Assembly: GCA_009787675.1 (NCBI GenBank)
Contig: WQSU01000014.1
Span: 1 to 18,303, forward strand
Reading direction: 5' to 3'
DNA: 18,303 nt
From: Lentimicrobiaceae bacterium
GTDB taxonomy: Bacteria; Bacteroidota; Bacteroidia; Bacteroidales; WCHB1-69
Shown: positions 8,907-16,483 of the stretch, one piece after another
How the letters are laid out: each line of letters begins with the position of its first letter
Numbering within the stretch: position 1 is the first letter of the stretch
Translations under genes and position numbers: made by a program
Notes under the pieces: generated by a model
What the model was told of the DNA's origin: nothing
What the model saw: the letters and a program-made list of their open reading frames with translations, nothing else
Database searches by the model: none

Positions 8907-11699
8907 ATGAAAAAATCTATCTTCTTTTTTATCATTTTTGCTTTGTTTTGCACATTTTCTTATGCACAAAAAGGCTTTGAAGCAAAATTCTCACAACCGA
9001 GCAACACCGAATACCAAGTTACCTTTTCGGTAACCGATTGGAGTTTGCAAAATGCTCAATTCGATGGTGTGAATTATGCACAAATCGTTTTCAACAGTTC
9101 CACCGTAACCCAAGAAAAGGGTTGGGCGGAATTGCCGTTTATTAGCGCTTCCATTCAATTGCCTGCGCAAAAAAATGTGGATATCCGTGTTATTCATACT
9201 GAATACACTGATTATCAGCTTGAATTTCCTTTAGTGCCATCACGTGGCGTTATTTACAGAAATCAAGATCCTACCACCATTCCTTACGAAATTGCCCCTG
9301 CCTCTATTGTCAACAGGTTTTATCCTGAGGAATTGGCTACTGCCGATGAACCTTACATTATTCGTGATGTGAGAGGTACTTCCGTAAGGGTTTTCCCATT
9401 TCAATACAATGCGGCTACAAATACTTTACGCGTGTATTCCAAAATGGAGGTTCTTTTGACCGAAAATAATGAACCTGCCACCAATCCGTTGTTAGTGGAA
9501 AATCCTAACCCACTTCGTGAAATGAGAGGTACTTATAAAAGTATCTTCCTCAATTATGCAGAACCTAAAATACCTTTAGTGATGGCGCAGCATGGCGAAA
9601 TATTGGTAATTACCACAGCCCGTGACGCTGAAACGATTGATACTTACATTCAATGGAAACAAGAAAAAGGGTTTATTGTTCACAAAGAAATTGTAGCCAC
9701 TGGTACGAATGTGAAAACACTTATCCAACAAAAATATAATGCAAACAACAACATTCTTTATGTACAATTGGTGGGCGACTGGGCTGATATTAAATCCGAC
9801 TTAGGTGGTGGTGCAAGCGCTCCCACCGATCCTAAAATGGGTTGCGTGGTGGGTACCGATAATTTCCCTGAAATTGCCATTGGACGTTTTTCCTGTTCTA
9901 ATGCTACGCAACTGACCACTCAAATAGATAAAGCTATTCAATATGAAAAAGATCCTGATATGGGAGGATGGTATTCCTCTTTTATTGGTATGGGATCAAA
10001 TGATACGGGTCCTGCAGATGACGGCGAAAAAGACTGGTTGCATATTCAAAGAATTTATAGCCAGCGCCTTGAACCGACTTATAATTATAATACCCATTAC
10101 AGACTGTATGAGAATGAGAGTGGATGCACTGCAGCTAACTTAACAAACTATATTAATAACGGTGCTTCAACGATTGGCTATTGTGGTCATGGTTCTGCAA
10201 CAAGTTTTGTTACCACAGGATTTAGCAATTCCCATGTTAACAATTTGACGAATGGAAACAAATTACCCTTTATCGTATCTGTAGCGTGCGTAAACGGAGC
10301 ATTTCACAATGGCAGCGATTGTTTTGCTGAAGCATGGTTGAAAAAACAAAACGGTGGCGCTCTCGTTACATGGATGTCAACGATCAACCAGCCTTGGGCT
10401 GAACCCATGAGAGGACAAGACTATTTTTATGATATTTTATGTGGAGGATTTAATTATAGCTATGGGCAATATGGGATCGTTACAGAAGAATTGCGCACAA
10501 CATGGGGTTCTATAGTGGTGAATGCCGGAAATTTAATGTTAACTGAATCTCAAGGGTCGGGCGATGTATATACCCTTCACACTTGGACGACTTTTGGCGA
10601 CGCTTCTGTGCAGTTGAGAACCAAACAACCTGCCGTGCTTGAAGTTGCTGAATCTCCTCTGGCTGCGGGAATGCCTTTTACAACTACCATTACGGCAAAT
10701 GGAGAACCTGTTAAAGATGCTCTTGTTTGTATCTCGCAAAATGATGTTTATATTTCCGCCTTTACCGATGAAAATGGTGAAGTGAGCATTGAAAACGAAT
10801 TTATTATCGGTGAAGCGCTTGTAGTGGTTACCGCTTTCAATACAACAACCCATTATGCTACCATTGAAGTAACTGGAAGTTTGGAACTCCCTGAACCTAT
10901 AAATCTTACATCTAATGTTGAAAATGCCAATCACGTAGTGTTGAGTTGGGAAGAACCCGAAGATAAAGGACTAACAGTTAAAGGATATAAACTCTATCGT
11001 GATGAGACCCTAATTACTTTAGAACCCATAACACAGGAACTTACTTTTACGGACATTGTCCCTCAAAACGGAGAATATGAATATGTAGTAACCGCTGTTT
11101 ATGGAACTACATTGGAAAGTGAATCCTCCAATACAATTTCCGTTGTTGTTGATGGAATGTGTATTCCTATTAGCAACCATCTAACTCTTGAAGAAAAAGC
11201 AGACAATAATATTCTTGTATCATGGGTAGCCCCAACTTACGAAGGCTTGGAACTTGCCGGTTATAATATCTACCGCAATGATGAACAACTCAATACCGAA
11301 ATTATTCCTGCTACTCAATTGAGTTTCTTAGATGAAGCTATTACGCCGTCAACCCAATATTGCTATCAGGTAGAAGTAGTGTATAACGATTGTGCAGAAC
11401 CCTTGAAAACTGAAAAAGAATGCACAATACTTTCTGTCAGAGAGCTTTTTGAATCGCAATTCAGTTTATATCCCAACCCAACCAACGGAGAATTGAGAAT
11501 TACGAATTACGAATTAGGAATTACGAATGTTGAAATTTATGACGCTTATGGTAAAATGCAGAAGGTGGAAAACAAAATGCAGAAAGCAGAAGGGGAATTG
11601 GTAATGAATATTTCTGACCTTGCCGCAGGCATATATTTCGTAAAAATTTACACCGAAACAGGCAAAATTGCAGTAAAACGGGTGGTATTGAAAAAGTAA
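8907..11699 (+). CDS. Gingipain-like C25 cysteine peptidase with FN3 domains and T9SS sorting domain
   Basis: Secreted cysteine protease of 930 residues. Order: signal peptide (1-20, MKKSIFFFIIFALFCTFSYA); propeptide (about 21-225); C25 catalytic domain (about 230-570); an Ig-like beta domain (about 575-655); two FN3-like repeats (about 660-750 and 755-845, each with LSWEEP/VSWVAP and YKLYRD/YNIYRN); and a C-terminal T9SS domain (about 852-930) beginning FSLYPNPTNGEL and ending AGIYFVKIYTETGKIAVKRVVLKK. The catalytic pair is visible as CGHGS with H428 and SVACVNG with C461; the spacing of 33 equals that of His211 and Cys244 in gingipain RgpB. Export by Sec then T9SS, with anchoring or release at the surface, is expected. 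Cleavage specificity cannot be read from sequence. The sorting domain contains two internal repeat tracts (11490-11524, 11553-11594). A strong terminator follows. Confidence 0.95.
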   Translation: MKKSIFFFIIFALFCTFSYAQKGFEAKFSQPSNTEYQVTFSVTDWSLQNAQFDGVNYAQIVFNSSTVTQEKGWAELPFISASIQLPAQKNVDIRVIHTEYTDYQLEFPLVPSRGVIYRNQDPTTIPYEIAPASIVNRFYPEELATADEPYIIRDVRGTSVRVFPFQYNAATNTLRVYSKMEVLLTENNEPATNPLLVENPNPLREMRGTYKSIFLNYAEPKIPLVMAQHGEILVITTARDAETIDTYIQWKQEKGFIVHKEIVATGTNVKTLIQQKYNANNNILYVQLVGDWADIKSDLGGGASAPTDPKMGCVVGTDNFPEIAIGRFSCSNATQLTTQIDKAIQYEKDPDMGGWYSSFIGMGSNDTGPADDGEKDWLHIQRIYSQRLEPTYNYNTHYRLYENESGCTAANLTNYINNGASTIGYCGHGSATSFVTTGFSNSHVNNLTNGNKLPFIVSVACVNGAFHNGSDCFAEAWLKKQNGGALVTWMSTINQPWAEPMRGQDYFYDILCGGFNYSYGQYGIVTEELRTTWGSIVVNAGNLMLTESQGSGDVYTLHTWTTFGDASVQLRTKQPAVLEVAESPLAAGMPFTTTITANGEPVKDALVCISQNDVYISAFTDENGEVSIENEFIIGEALVVVTAFNTTTHYATIEVTGSLELPEPINLTSNVENANHVVLSWEEPEDKGLTVKGYKLYRDETLITLEPITQELTFTDIVPQNGEYEYVVTAVYGTTLESESSNTISVVVDGMCIPISNHLTLEEKADNNILVSWVAPTYEGLELAGYNIYRNDEQLNTEIIPATQLSFLDEAITPSTQYCYQVEVVYNDCAEPLKTEKECTILSVRELFESQFSLYPNPTNGELRITNYELGITNVEIYDAYGKMQKVENKMQKAEGELVMNISDLAAGIYFVKIYTETGKIAVKRVVLKK
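11490..11524 (+). repeat. Heptanucleotide tandem repeat inside the T9SS sorting domain
   Basis: Five 7-bp units: GAATTGA, GAATTAC, GAATTAC, GAATTAG, GAATTAC, with a partial sixth GAAT. It encodes residues 862-873 (roughly ELRITNYELGIT). As 7 is not a multiple of 3, gain or loss of one unit would shift the frame about 57-60 residues before the end and destroy the sorting signal. Confidence 0.9.
11553..11594 (+). repeat. 21-bp in-frame duplication in the sorting domain
   Basis: Two adjacent 21-bp units encode KMQKVEN and KMQKAEG; both start AAAATGCAGAA. It is a tandem duplication of seven codons in a charged loop between the strands VEIYDAYG and LVMNISDL of the sorting domain. It keeps the frame. 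Confidence 0.85.
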
Positions 11700-11738
11700 A
11701 CTTTAAGAAAGATTTATGACACTTAGGTGTCCACTTTA

Positions 11739-11769
11739 AAAGCCTGATAGCAATATCGGGCTTTTTTTT
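11739..11769 (+). terminator. Rho-independent terminator after the C25 peptidase gene
   Basis: Stem AAAGCCTGAT pairs with ATCGGGCTTT (one G-U) around loop AGCAAT, and runs into eight T residues. It starts 40 bp after the stop codon. The best terminator in the window. Confidence 0.88.
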
Positions 11770-11814
11770 GTAAGGGAAAAAGATAACTTCTCCATTTTTT
11801 CTTCCCCCTTTTTT

Positions 11815-11822
11815 TATTTTTG
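11815..11822 (+). promoter_or_regulatory. Putative -7 element for the U32 gene
   Basis: TATTTTTG followed by CC matches TAnnTTTG, 61 bp upstream of the ATG at 11883 and 46 bp after the terminator. The leader between them is nearly all A and T. Confidence 0.45.
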
Positions 11823-11882
11823 CCGCCTTAAAAAAAATTAGTTGATTGAATTTTTAAATTTTTTAATTTTAAATTTTATTGC

Positions 11883-13124
11883 ATGTTCCCTCCTATCGAA
11901 ATCATGTCCCCCGTTGGCTCTTACGAGGCTTTGATGGCAGCCATCCAATCGGGTGCCGGCTCTGTTTATTTTGGGGTGGGCGATATGAATATGCGCGCCC
12001 GTTCTTCCGCCAACTTTACGCTGGAAGATCTTGAAAAAATTGCACAAATCTGCAAAGAAAATGATGTGTTGTCATATTTAACGGTAAATACGGTAATTTA
12101 CAACCACGAAATTGAAAAAATGCAGGTTTTATTAGATACTGCAAAGAAAAGTGGAATTTCTGCCATAATTGCCTCCGATATGGCAGTAATGAATTATTGT
12201 AAAAAGATAGGGATAGAGATCCATATTTCCACGCAATGCAACATCACCAACATTGAAGCGGTGAAGTTTTATGCGCAGTTTGCCGACGTTATTGTACTGG
12301 CACGGGAAACGGAACTTAAAGATGTGAAGCAAATAACAAAACAAATTCGAGAAGAAAACATCTGCGGACCTAAAGGCGAACTTATTAAAATAGAAATGTT
12401 TATTCACGGCGCCCTTTGTATGGCAGTTTCGGGGAAGTGTTACATCAGTTTAGATAACTTCAACTACTCGGCAAACCGCGGGGCGTGCCTGCAACCGTGC
12501 CGGCGGGGATACCATGTGAAAGATGTTGATTCCGAAATTGAACTGGCGCTTGAAAACGAGTATATTATGTCGCCCAAAGATTTGTGTACAGTCGGCTTTT
12601 TAGATAAAATGCTGGATGCGGGGGTTACTGTTTTGAAAATTGAAGGTCGTGGGCGCTCTCCCGAATACGTGAAAATGGTTACACAATGCTACCACGAAGC
12701 AATAGAGGCTATTCAAAATCAAACTTATTCACAAGAGAAAATTGAAACGTGGACGTCCCGCCTGCGCAGCGTTTACAACCGCGATTTCTGGGACGGCTAC
12801 TATTTAGGGCAGAAAGTGGGCGAATGGACACAAAACTACGGCTCGCAAGCCACTCGTACCAAACAATATGTGGGAAAAGTAACCAACTACTTCTCAAAAC
12901 TCCAAGTCGCTGAAATTCTTATTGAAACCAATGAGATCTCCATCGGCGACGAAATCATGGTCTTTGGTTCCACCACCGGCGTTGTTGATGTGAAAGTAGA
13001 GGAGATTCGGGTGGAACTACAACCCGTAAACCAAGCCGCAAAAGGAATGTTCTGTTCTATATCCGTACCCGAAACAGTAAGGCGAAACGATAAAATTTAT
13101 AAGTGGTTAATGGTTAATGATTAA
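11883..13124 (+). CDS. U32 peptidase-family protein, TrhP/YegQ-like
   Basis: A 413-residue U32-family protein. Members such as E. coli TrhP (YegQ) and RlhA act in hydroxylation of tRNA or rRNA bases rather than as proven proteases; TrhP contributes to 5-hydroxyuridine at tRNA position 34. The N-terminal part starts EIMSPVGSYEALMAAIQSGAGSVYFG, typical of the family. The signature region IEMFIHGALCMAVSGKCY and ANRGACLQPCRR carries four conserved cysteines (C179, C186, C202, C206) that fit a metal or Fe-S site. MSPKDLC and VLKIEGRGRSPEYV follow. A C-terminal beta domain (about 325-413) contains YVGKVTNYF and EISIGDEIMVFG. The length is close to YegQ (about 450). The assignment to TrhP rather than another U32 subgroup is inferred. 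The last codons (WLMVND) and the stop are formed by a heptanucleotide repeat, so the natural C-terminus may have been altered. Confidence 0.92.
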   Translation: MFPPIEIMSPVGSYEALMAAIQSGAGSVYFGVGDMNMRARSSANFTLEDLEKIAQICKENDVLSYLTVNTVIYNHEIEKMQVLLDTAKKSGISAIIASDMAVMNYCKKIGIEIHISTQCNITNIEAVKFYAQFADVIVLARETELKDVKQITKQIREENICGPKGELIKIEMFIHGALCMAVSGKCYISLDNFNYSANRGACLQPCRRGYHVKDVDSEIELALENEYIMSPKDLCTVGFLDKMLDAGVTVLKIEGRGRSPEYVKMVTQCYHEAIEAIQNQTYSQEKIETWTSRLRSVYNRDFWDGYYLGQKVGEWTQNYGSQATRTKQYVGKVTNYFSKLQVAEILIETNEISIGDEIMVFGSTTGVVDVKVEEIRVELQPVNQAAKGMFCSISVPETVRRNDKIYKWLMVND

Positions 13125-13139
13125 TGGTTAATGGTTAAT
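13105..13139 (+). repeat. Heptanucleotide tandem repeat across the U32 stop codon
   Basis: Five units of GGTTAAT (the third is GATTAAT), in perfect register. The first three encode the last residues and part of the stop codon of the U32 gene; the rest is intergenic. The single GATTAAT variant supplies the in-frame TAA at 13122-13124. Confidence 0.92.
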
Positions 13140-13154
13140 GGTTTATTGGGGGCA

Positions 13155-13194
13155 ATCATCTCATCATCTCATCATCTCATCATCTCATCATCTA
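13155..13194 (+). repeat. Octanucleotide tandem repeat at the 3' end of aroK
   Basis: Five units of ATCATCTC (the last is ATCATCTA). Read on the minus strand it encodes the end of AroK (DDEMMR) and its stop codon, then continues into the intergenic gap. It is 15 bp from the period-7 repeat of the convergent U32 gene. Confidence 0.92.
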
Positions 13195-13690
13195 ATCTTT
13201 GAATTAGGTTTTGCAAATCAAAATCCTCTCCTTTTACGGTAAGATGCGCTTGCTGATATATGGGGGTGCGGAGCGCTAACTGCTCAGTAATAAAAGCCAA
13301 CAATTCTTCTTCGGTTTTGTTTTTTGTAAGCGGGCGCGCCACTTTTGCATGAGACAATCTTTGTGTTAACGACTTTGGAGACATTTCAACGTAGATTGAA
13401 CAAGCGTTTTCGTTAATTAATTTCATGGCATCAAAGAAACAGGGGGCGCCGCCGCCGGTGGCAATCACTACATTTTCCTGTTTCAATGCTTCCACTAAAG
13501 TTTGCTGCTCTAATTGTCTAAAAACCAATTCTCCATATTTTTCAAAAATGGCATCAACGGAAATCCGGTATTTTTCTTCCAGCATTTTATCAGTATCTAT
13601 TACCTCATAATTCAACTGCCGTGCAATTTTTCGGGCAATCGTAGATTTGCCTGCACCAGAAAAACCAACAAGAACGATTCGGGAATGCAT
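13172..13690 (-). CDS. aroK: Shikimate kinase
   Basis: Phosphorylates shikimate to shikimate 3-phosphate, the fifth step of the chorismate pathway to aromatic amino acids; cytoplasmic. The 172-residue length is typical. Walker A is GFSGAGKST (9-17). The substrate-binding residues are visible: D34 in DTD (32-34), R58 in VFRQLE, the GGG loop in ATGGGA (77-82), the lid arginine in RPLTKNKTEEEL, and the adenine-loop motif RTPIYQQAH. The start at 13690 gives the normal N-terminus. The last six residues come from a tandem repeat. It converges on the U32 gene (47 bp between the stops) and is divergent from the ABC gene. A hairpin (13711-13730) sits 20 bp upstream of its start codon. It is isolated from other aro genes here. 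Confidence 0.95.
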   Translation of the reverse strand: MHSRIVLVGFSGAGKSTIARKIARQLNYEVIDTDKMLEEKYRISVDAIFEKYGELVFRQLEQQTLVEALKQENVVIATGGGAPCFFDAMKLINENACSIYVEMSPKSLTQRLSHAKVARPLTKNKTEEELLAFITEQLALRTPIYQQAHLTVKGEDFDLQNLIQRLDDEMMR

Positions 13691-13710
13691 TAGTGATTAT
13701 TGATTAATTG

Positions 13711-13730
13711 CCGTTGGCTTTAGCCAACGG
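13711..13730 (-). repeat. REP-like hairpin, copy B (leader of aroK)
   Basis: Arms CCGTTGGC and GCCAACGG around TTTA give 8 perfect pairs. Read in the aroK sense it is preceded by TTTTGT and followed by CAATTAATCA. It is the inverted homologue of copy C. Relative to C the second-last stem pair is G-C instead of A-T, a compensatory change. It ends 20 bp before the aroK start codon. Confidence 0.88.
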
Positions 13731-13800
13731 ACAAAAGATTATTGATTAGACAAAAGAATAATGATTAGCAGTAATGTTAGTTTAAGGAGTTATGGTTTGG

Positions 13801-13808
13801 CAAAATAA
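13801..13808 (-). promoter_or_regulatory. Possible -7 element for aroK (near match)
   Basis: The minus strand reads TTATTTTG, seven of eight bases of the TAnnTTTG pattern. It forms one arm of the inverted repeat 13800-13819 whose other arm holds the plus-strand element. The aroK leader would be about 100 nt and include hairpin B. Confidence 0.25.
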
Positions 13809-13810
13809 AT

Positions 13811-13818
13811 TAATTTTG
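13811..13818 (+). promoter_or_regulatory. Putative -7 element for the ABC ATPase gene
   Basis: TAATTTTG matches TAnnTTTG, 101 bp upstream of the ATG at 13920. The arms GCAAAAT and ATTTTGC (13800-13819) make the site symmetrical with the near-match aroK element. Confidence 0.4.
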
Positions 13819-13877
13819 CGCACCAATTCTCATTATTACAAAAAAATACTATTAACTTCTCATTGGCTAATTTTTGT

Positions 13878-13897
13878 CCGTTGACTAAAGTCAACGG
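13878..13897 (+). repeat. REP-like hairpin, copy C (leader of the ABC gene)
   Basis: Arms CCGTTGAC and GTCAACGG around TAAA give 8 perfect pairs, preceded by TTTTGT and followed by CAATTAATCA. It is in inverted orientation to copy B, 147 bp away. It ends 22 bp before the ATG at 13920. Homology to B continues through the 3' flank almost to the start codons. Confidence 0.88.
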
Positions 13898-13919
13898 CAA
13901 TTAATCACAAATCACCAAT

Positions 13920-14654
13920 ATGATTGTAATTAAGACAGAGCACCTCACCAAGCGTTTCGGCAATTTTACTGCCGTTGATGCTATTTCTTTTGAAGTGGAA
14001 AAAGGGGAAATTTTCGGATTTCTTGGAGCAAACGGCGCAGGGAAAACCACCGCCATGAAGATGTTGATAGGCATTAGCAAACCCACATCGGGAAAGGGGT
14101 GGGTAGCAGGCTACGACATTAGAACCGAAACCGAACAGATAAAAAAGAGTATTGGCTACATGAGCCAGAAGTTTTCTCTTTACGATGACTTAAAAGTGTG
14201 GGAAAATATTCGATTATACGCAGGCATTTATGGTATGAAAGAGAAAGAGATTGCTGAAAAAACGGAAATTGTGCTGCAAAAGTTAGGTTTTGAAAATGAG
14301 CGTAATACATTAGTAAAATCATTGCCTTTGGGCTGGAAGCAGCGTTTGGCATTTTCTGTAGCTATTTTTCATGAACCGCAGATTGTGTTTTTGGATGAGC
14401 CTACCGGAGGTGTAGATCCCGCCATGCGCCGCACTTTCTGGGAAATGATTTATGAAGCCTCTGCACGTGGCATCACCATATTCGTTACCACCCACTACAT
14501 GGATGAAGCCGAATACTGTAACCGCGTCTCTATCATGGTGGACGGCAGAATTGACGCATTGGATTCTCCCAAAAATCTAAAACAACAATTTCAGGTGAAC
14601 AGCATGGATGAGGTGTTTCGCAAATTGGCGCGAGAAGCAAAACGAGGAGAGTAA
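13920..14654 (+). CDS. ABC transporter ATP-binding protein (ABC-2 export type), no permease adjacent
   Basis: Cytoplasmic ATPase subunit of an ABC exporter, 244 residues. Walker A is GANGAGKTT (36-44), the Q-loop glutamine is Q83, Walker B is IVFLDEP (155-161) with E160 as catalytic base, the D-loop is GGVDP, and the H-loop histidine is H192 in TTHYMDEAEYCNR. The signature motif is SLPLGWKQR (134-142) instead of LSGGQ. This form, with HEP before Walker B, is normal for the YbhF-like/ABC-2 ATPase group, so the enzyme need not be defective. These ATPases usually sit next to ABC-2 permeases and an HlyD-type adaptor. Here the next gene is an S41 protease 72 bp downstream and no permease is in the window. 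Substrate unknown. Confidence 0.93.
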   Translation: MIVIKTEHLTKRFGNFTAVDAISFEVEKGEIFGFLGANGAGKTTAMKMLIGISKPTSGKGWVAGYDIRTETEQIKKSIGYMSQKFSLYDDLKVWENIRLYAGIYGMKEKEIAEKTEIVLQKLGFENERNTLVKSLPLGWKQRLAFSVAIFHEPQIVFLDEPTGGVDPAMRRTFWEMIYEASARGITIFVTTHYMDEAEYCNRVSIMVDGRIDALDSPKNLKQQFQVNSMDEVFRKLAREAKRGE

Positions 14655-14726
14655 ATATTGGCAGATAATTATACGAAATACGCCTTTCCCACGTTTGAGC
14701 TATGTTTTTTTAAAGATTGTTATTGT

Positions 14727-16475
14727 ATGAAAAAAGTTAAACTATTTTTATTATTCTTCTCAGTTTCAGTTGCTGTTATAGCGCAAAATTCTACGTATCA
14801 AATAAATATGCAGAAAATGAATCAGCTGGTGAAATTTATTAATGACGCATATTTAGATACAGTTAATTTTGATGTGCTGGTTGAAAAAGGTGTAATAGAG
14901 ATGCTTAAAGAGCTTGACCCGCACTCTGCCTACATTTCCAAAAAAGATGTACAACAAGCCAATGAGCCGCTCGTCGGGTCGTTTGACGGCATTGGCGTTA
15001 CCTTTCAGCTCATTAAAGATACCATCAATATTATGGAGGTGATTGTAAATGGTCCTTCCGAAAAAGTAGGTTTGAAAGCAGGCGACAAGATTATAAAAGT
15101 GGATACTGCAATTGCATACGGTAAACATGTGAATAACAAATGGGTAGCTGATCATTTACGCGGACAGAAAGGAACAAAAGTTTCTGTCTTTGTAAAAAGA
15201 GGTAAAAATCCTGAACTTTTAGAGTTTAGTATCATCCGCGATAAAATTCCGGTGAACAGTATCAATGTGTATTTTATGGCTAATAATAATACCGGATACA
15301 TTTGTTTAGAGCGCTTTGCGCAAATCTCTGCACAAGAGTTTCGCGATGCGCTTACCCGCTTGAAAGCGCGTGGAATGAAACACCTCATCTTCGACCTGCG
15401 TGGAAATAGCGGCGGATACCTGCAGGCAGCTTTTGAAATAGCTAACGAATTTATTGGAAATGACAAAATGATTGTTTATACGGATAACTTCCGAAAAACA
15501 GGCGAAAAATTCAAATCAAACGGAAGAGGCGAGTTTCAGGAAGGAAGATTGGTGGTTTTGGTAGATGAAGGCTCAGCTTCTGCCAGCGAGATCGTCTCCG
15601 GTGCAGTACAAGACTGGGACCGCGCTATAGTGATGGGACGCAGAACTTTTGGAAAAGGACTCGTGCAAAAACCGATATACCTCGCAGATGGTTCGCAAGT
15701 ACGGCTCACCATATCAAAATATTACACCCCTTCCGGAAGATGTATCCAACGCCCCTACGATGATGGTTTAGACAGCTATACTAACGACTTGAACGAGAGA
15801 TCGAAACATGGAGAACTTTTAACCGCTGACAGCATTAAGTTCCCCGATTCGTTGAAATATCAAACTGCAAAAGGAAGAATTGTTTATGGCGGTGGCGGCA
15901 TTATGCCCGACATCTTTATCCCGCTGGATACCTCACGCTATTCTTCGTTTTATAACGAGATGTATAGAAAAGGGGTGATCAGCAGTTTTACTTTAGATTA
16001 TATGGATAAAAACAGAGAGCAACTTAAATCTAAATATCCCACCATGGAAGATTTTAAATACAATTTTGAAATCTCCGACAGAATGTTCCAAGAATTGATA
16101 AATTTTGCACATCAAGAAGGCGTTAAAGACACTGTCGCTTTTCAATTTTCAAAACGCATGGAGTTGTTTGTGAAAGATAAAGGCAAGGAATTAGACTCAT
16201 TGTATAATTCGTTGGAAGACTTGAAGAAGAATGCAAAATTTCAGGAGATGCTCACAAAATATGTTACCGAATCTTTTAACGAATCAATGCGTTTGCGAAA
16301 CTTGAACAGAGCTAATGAATTTATTAAAGACGCATTGAAATATGAAATTGCCAGAAACTTATTCAATTACGGCGAGGCACGTCAAATATTTCTCATGAAT
16401 GACGAAGGCTTTTTAAAAGCATTGGAAGTGATTAACAATGATAAGATTATTAAAAAGTTTAATGTAGAGCGGTAG
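14727..16475 (+). CDS. S41 carboxy-terminal-processing peptidase
   Basis: Complete Tsp/CtpA-type serine protease of 582 residues, periplasmic. The frame is open from 14658, but I choose ATG 14727 because it begins a signal peptide (MKKVKLFLLFFSVSVAVIAQ); the upstream residues do not look coding. The domain before PDZ contains the conserved LDPHSAYI. The PDZ domain spans about 70-150, with VGLKAGDKIIKVD. The S41 core has HLIFDLRGNSGGYLQAA, then GSASASE with S285 and TFGKGLVQ with K310, the expected dyad spacing of 25. SKYYTPSGRCIQRPY and GGGIMPDI are family-typical. A C-terminal helical, charged region (about 430-582) follows. It probably shares a transcript with the ABC gene (72-bp gap without a clear promoter). 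Paralogous to the protease at 1-1235. Substrate unknown. Confidence 0.94.
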   Translation: MKKVKLFLLFFSVSVAVIAQNSTYQINMQKMNQLVKFINDAYLDTVNFDVLVEKGVIEMLKELDPHSAYISKKDVQQANEPLVGSFDGIGVTFQLIKDTINIMEVIVNGPSEKVGLKAGDKIIKVDTAIAYGKHVNNKWVADHLRGQKGTKVSVFVKRGKNPELLEFSIIRDKIPVNSINVYFMANNNTGYICLERFAQISAQEFRDALTRLKARGMKHLIFDLRGNSGGYLQAAFEIANEFIGNDKMIVYTDNFRKTGEKFKSNGRGEFQEGRLVVLVDEGSASASEIVSGAVQDWDRAIVMGRRTFGKGLVQKPIYLADGSQVRLTISKYYTPSGRCIQRPYDDGLDSYTNDLNERSKHGELLTADSIKFPDSLKYQTAKGRIVYGGGGIMPDIFIPLDTSRYSSFYNEMYRKGVISSFTLDYMDKNREQLKSKYPTMEDFKYNFEISDRMFQELINFAHQEGVKDTVAFQFSKRMELFVKDKGKELDSLYNSLEDLKKNAKFQEMLTKYVTESFNESMRLRNLNRANEFIKDALKYEIARNLFNYGEARQIFLMNDEGFLKALEVINNDKIIKKFNVER

Positions 16476-16483
16476 TTGGAAAA

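Noticed and set aside
8907..11699. Calling the C25 protein a true Arg- or Lys-gingipain
   Set aside because: Catalytic His and Cys are clear, but specificity pocket residues cannot be assigned by eye and the hemagglutinin regions are absent.
13105..13194. CRISPR-like repeated array
   Set aside because: Units are 7 and 8 bp in direct tandem without spacers, so these are microsatellites.
13920..14654. ATPase taken as FtsE partner of FtsX
   Set aside because: The LPLGWKQ signature and HEP before Walker B fit ABC-2 export ATPases, not FtsE; it is 8 kb from ftsX.
14658..14726. Upstream extension of the second S41 protease
   Set aside because: The signal peptide starts at ATG 14727; the 23 upstream residues have no family counterpart and would hide the signal peptide.
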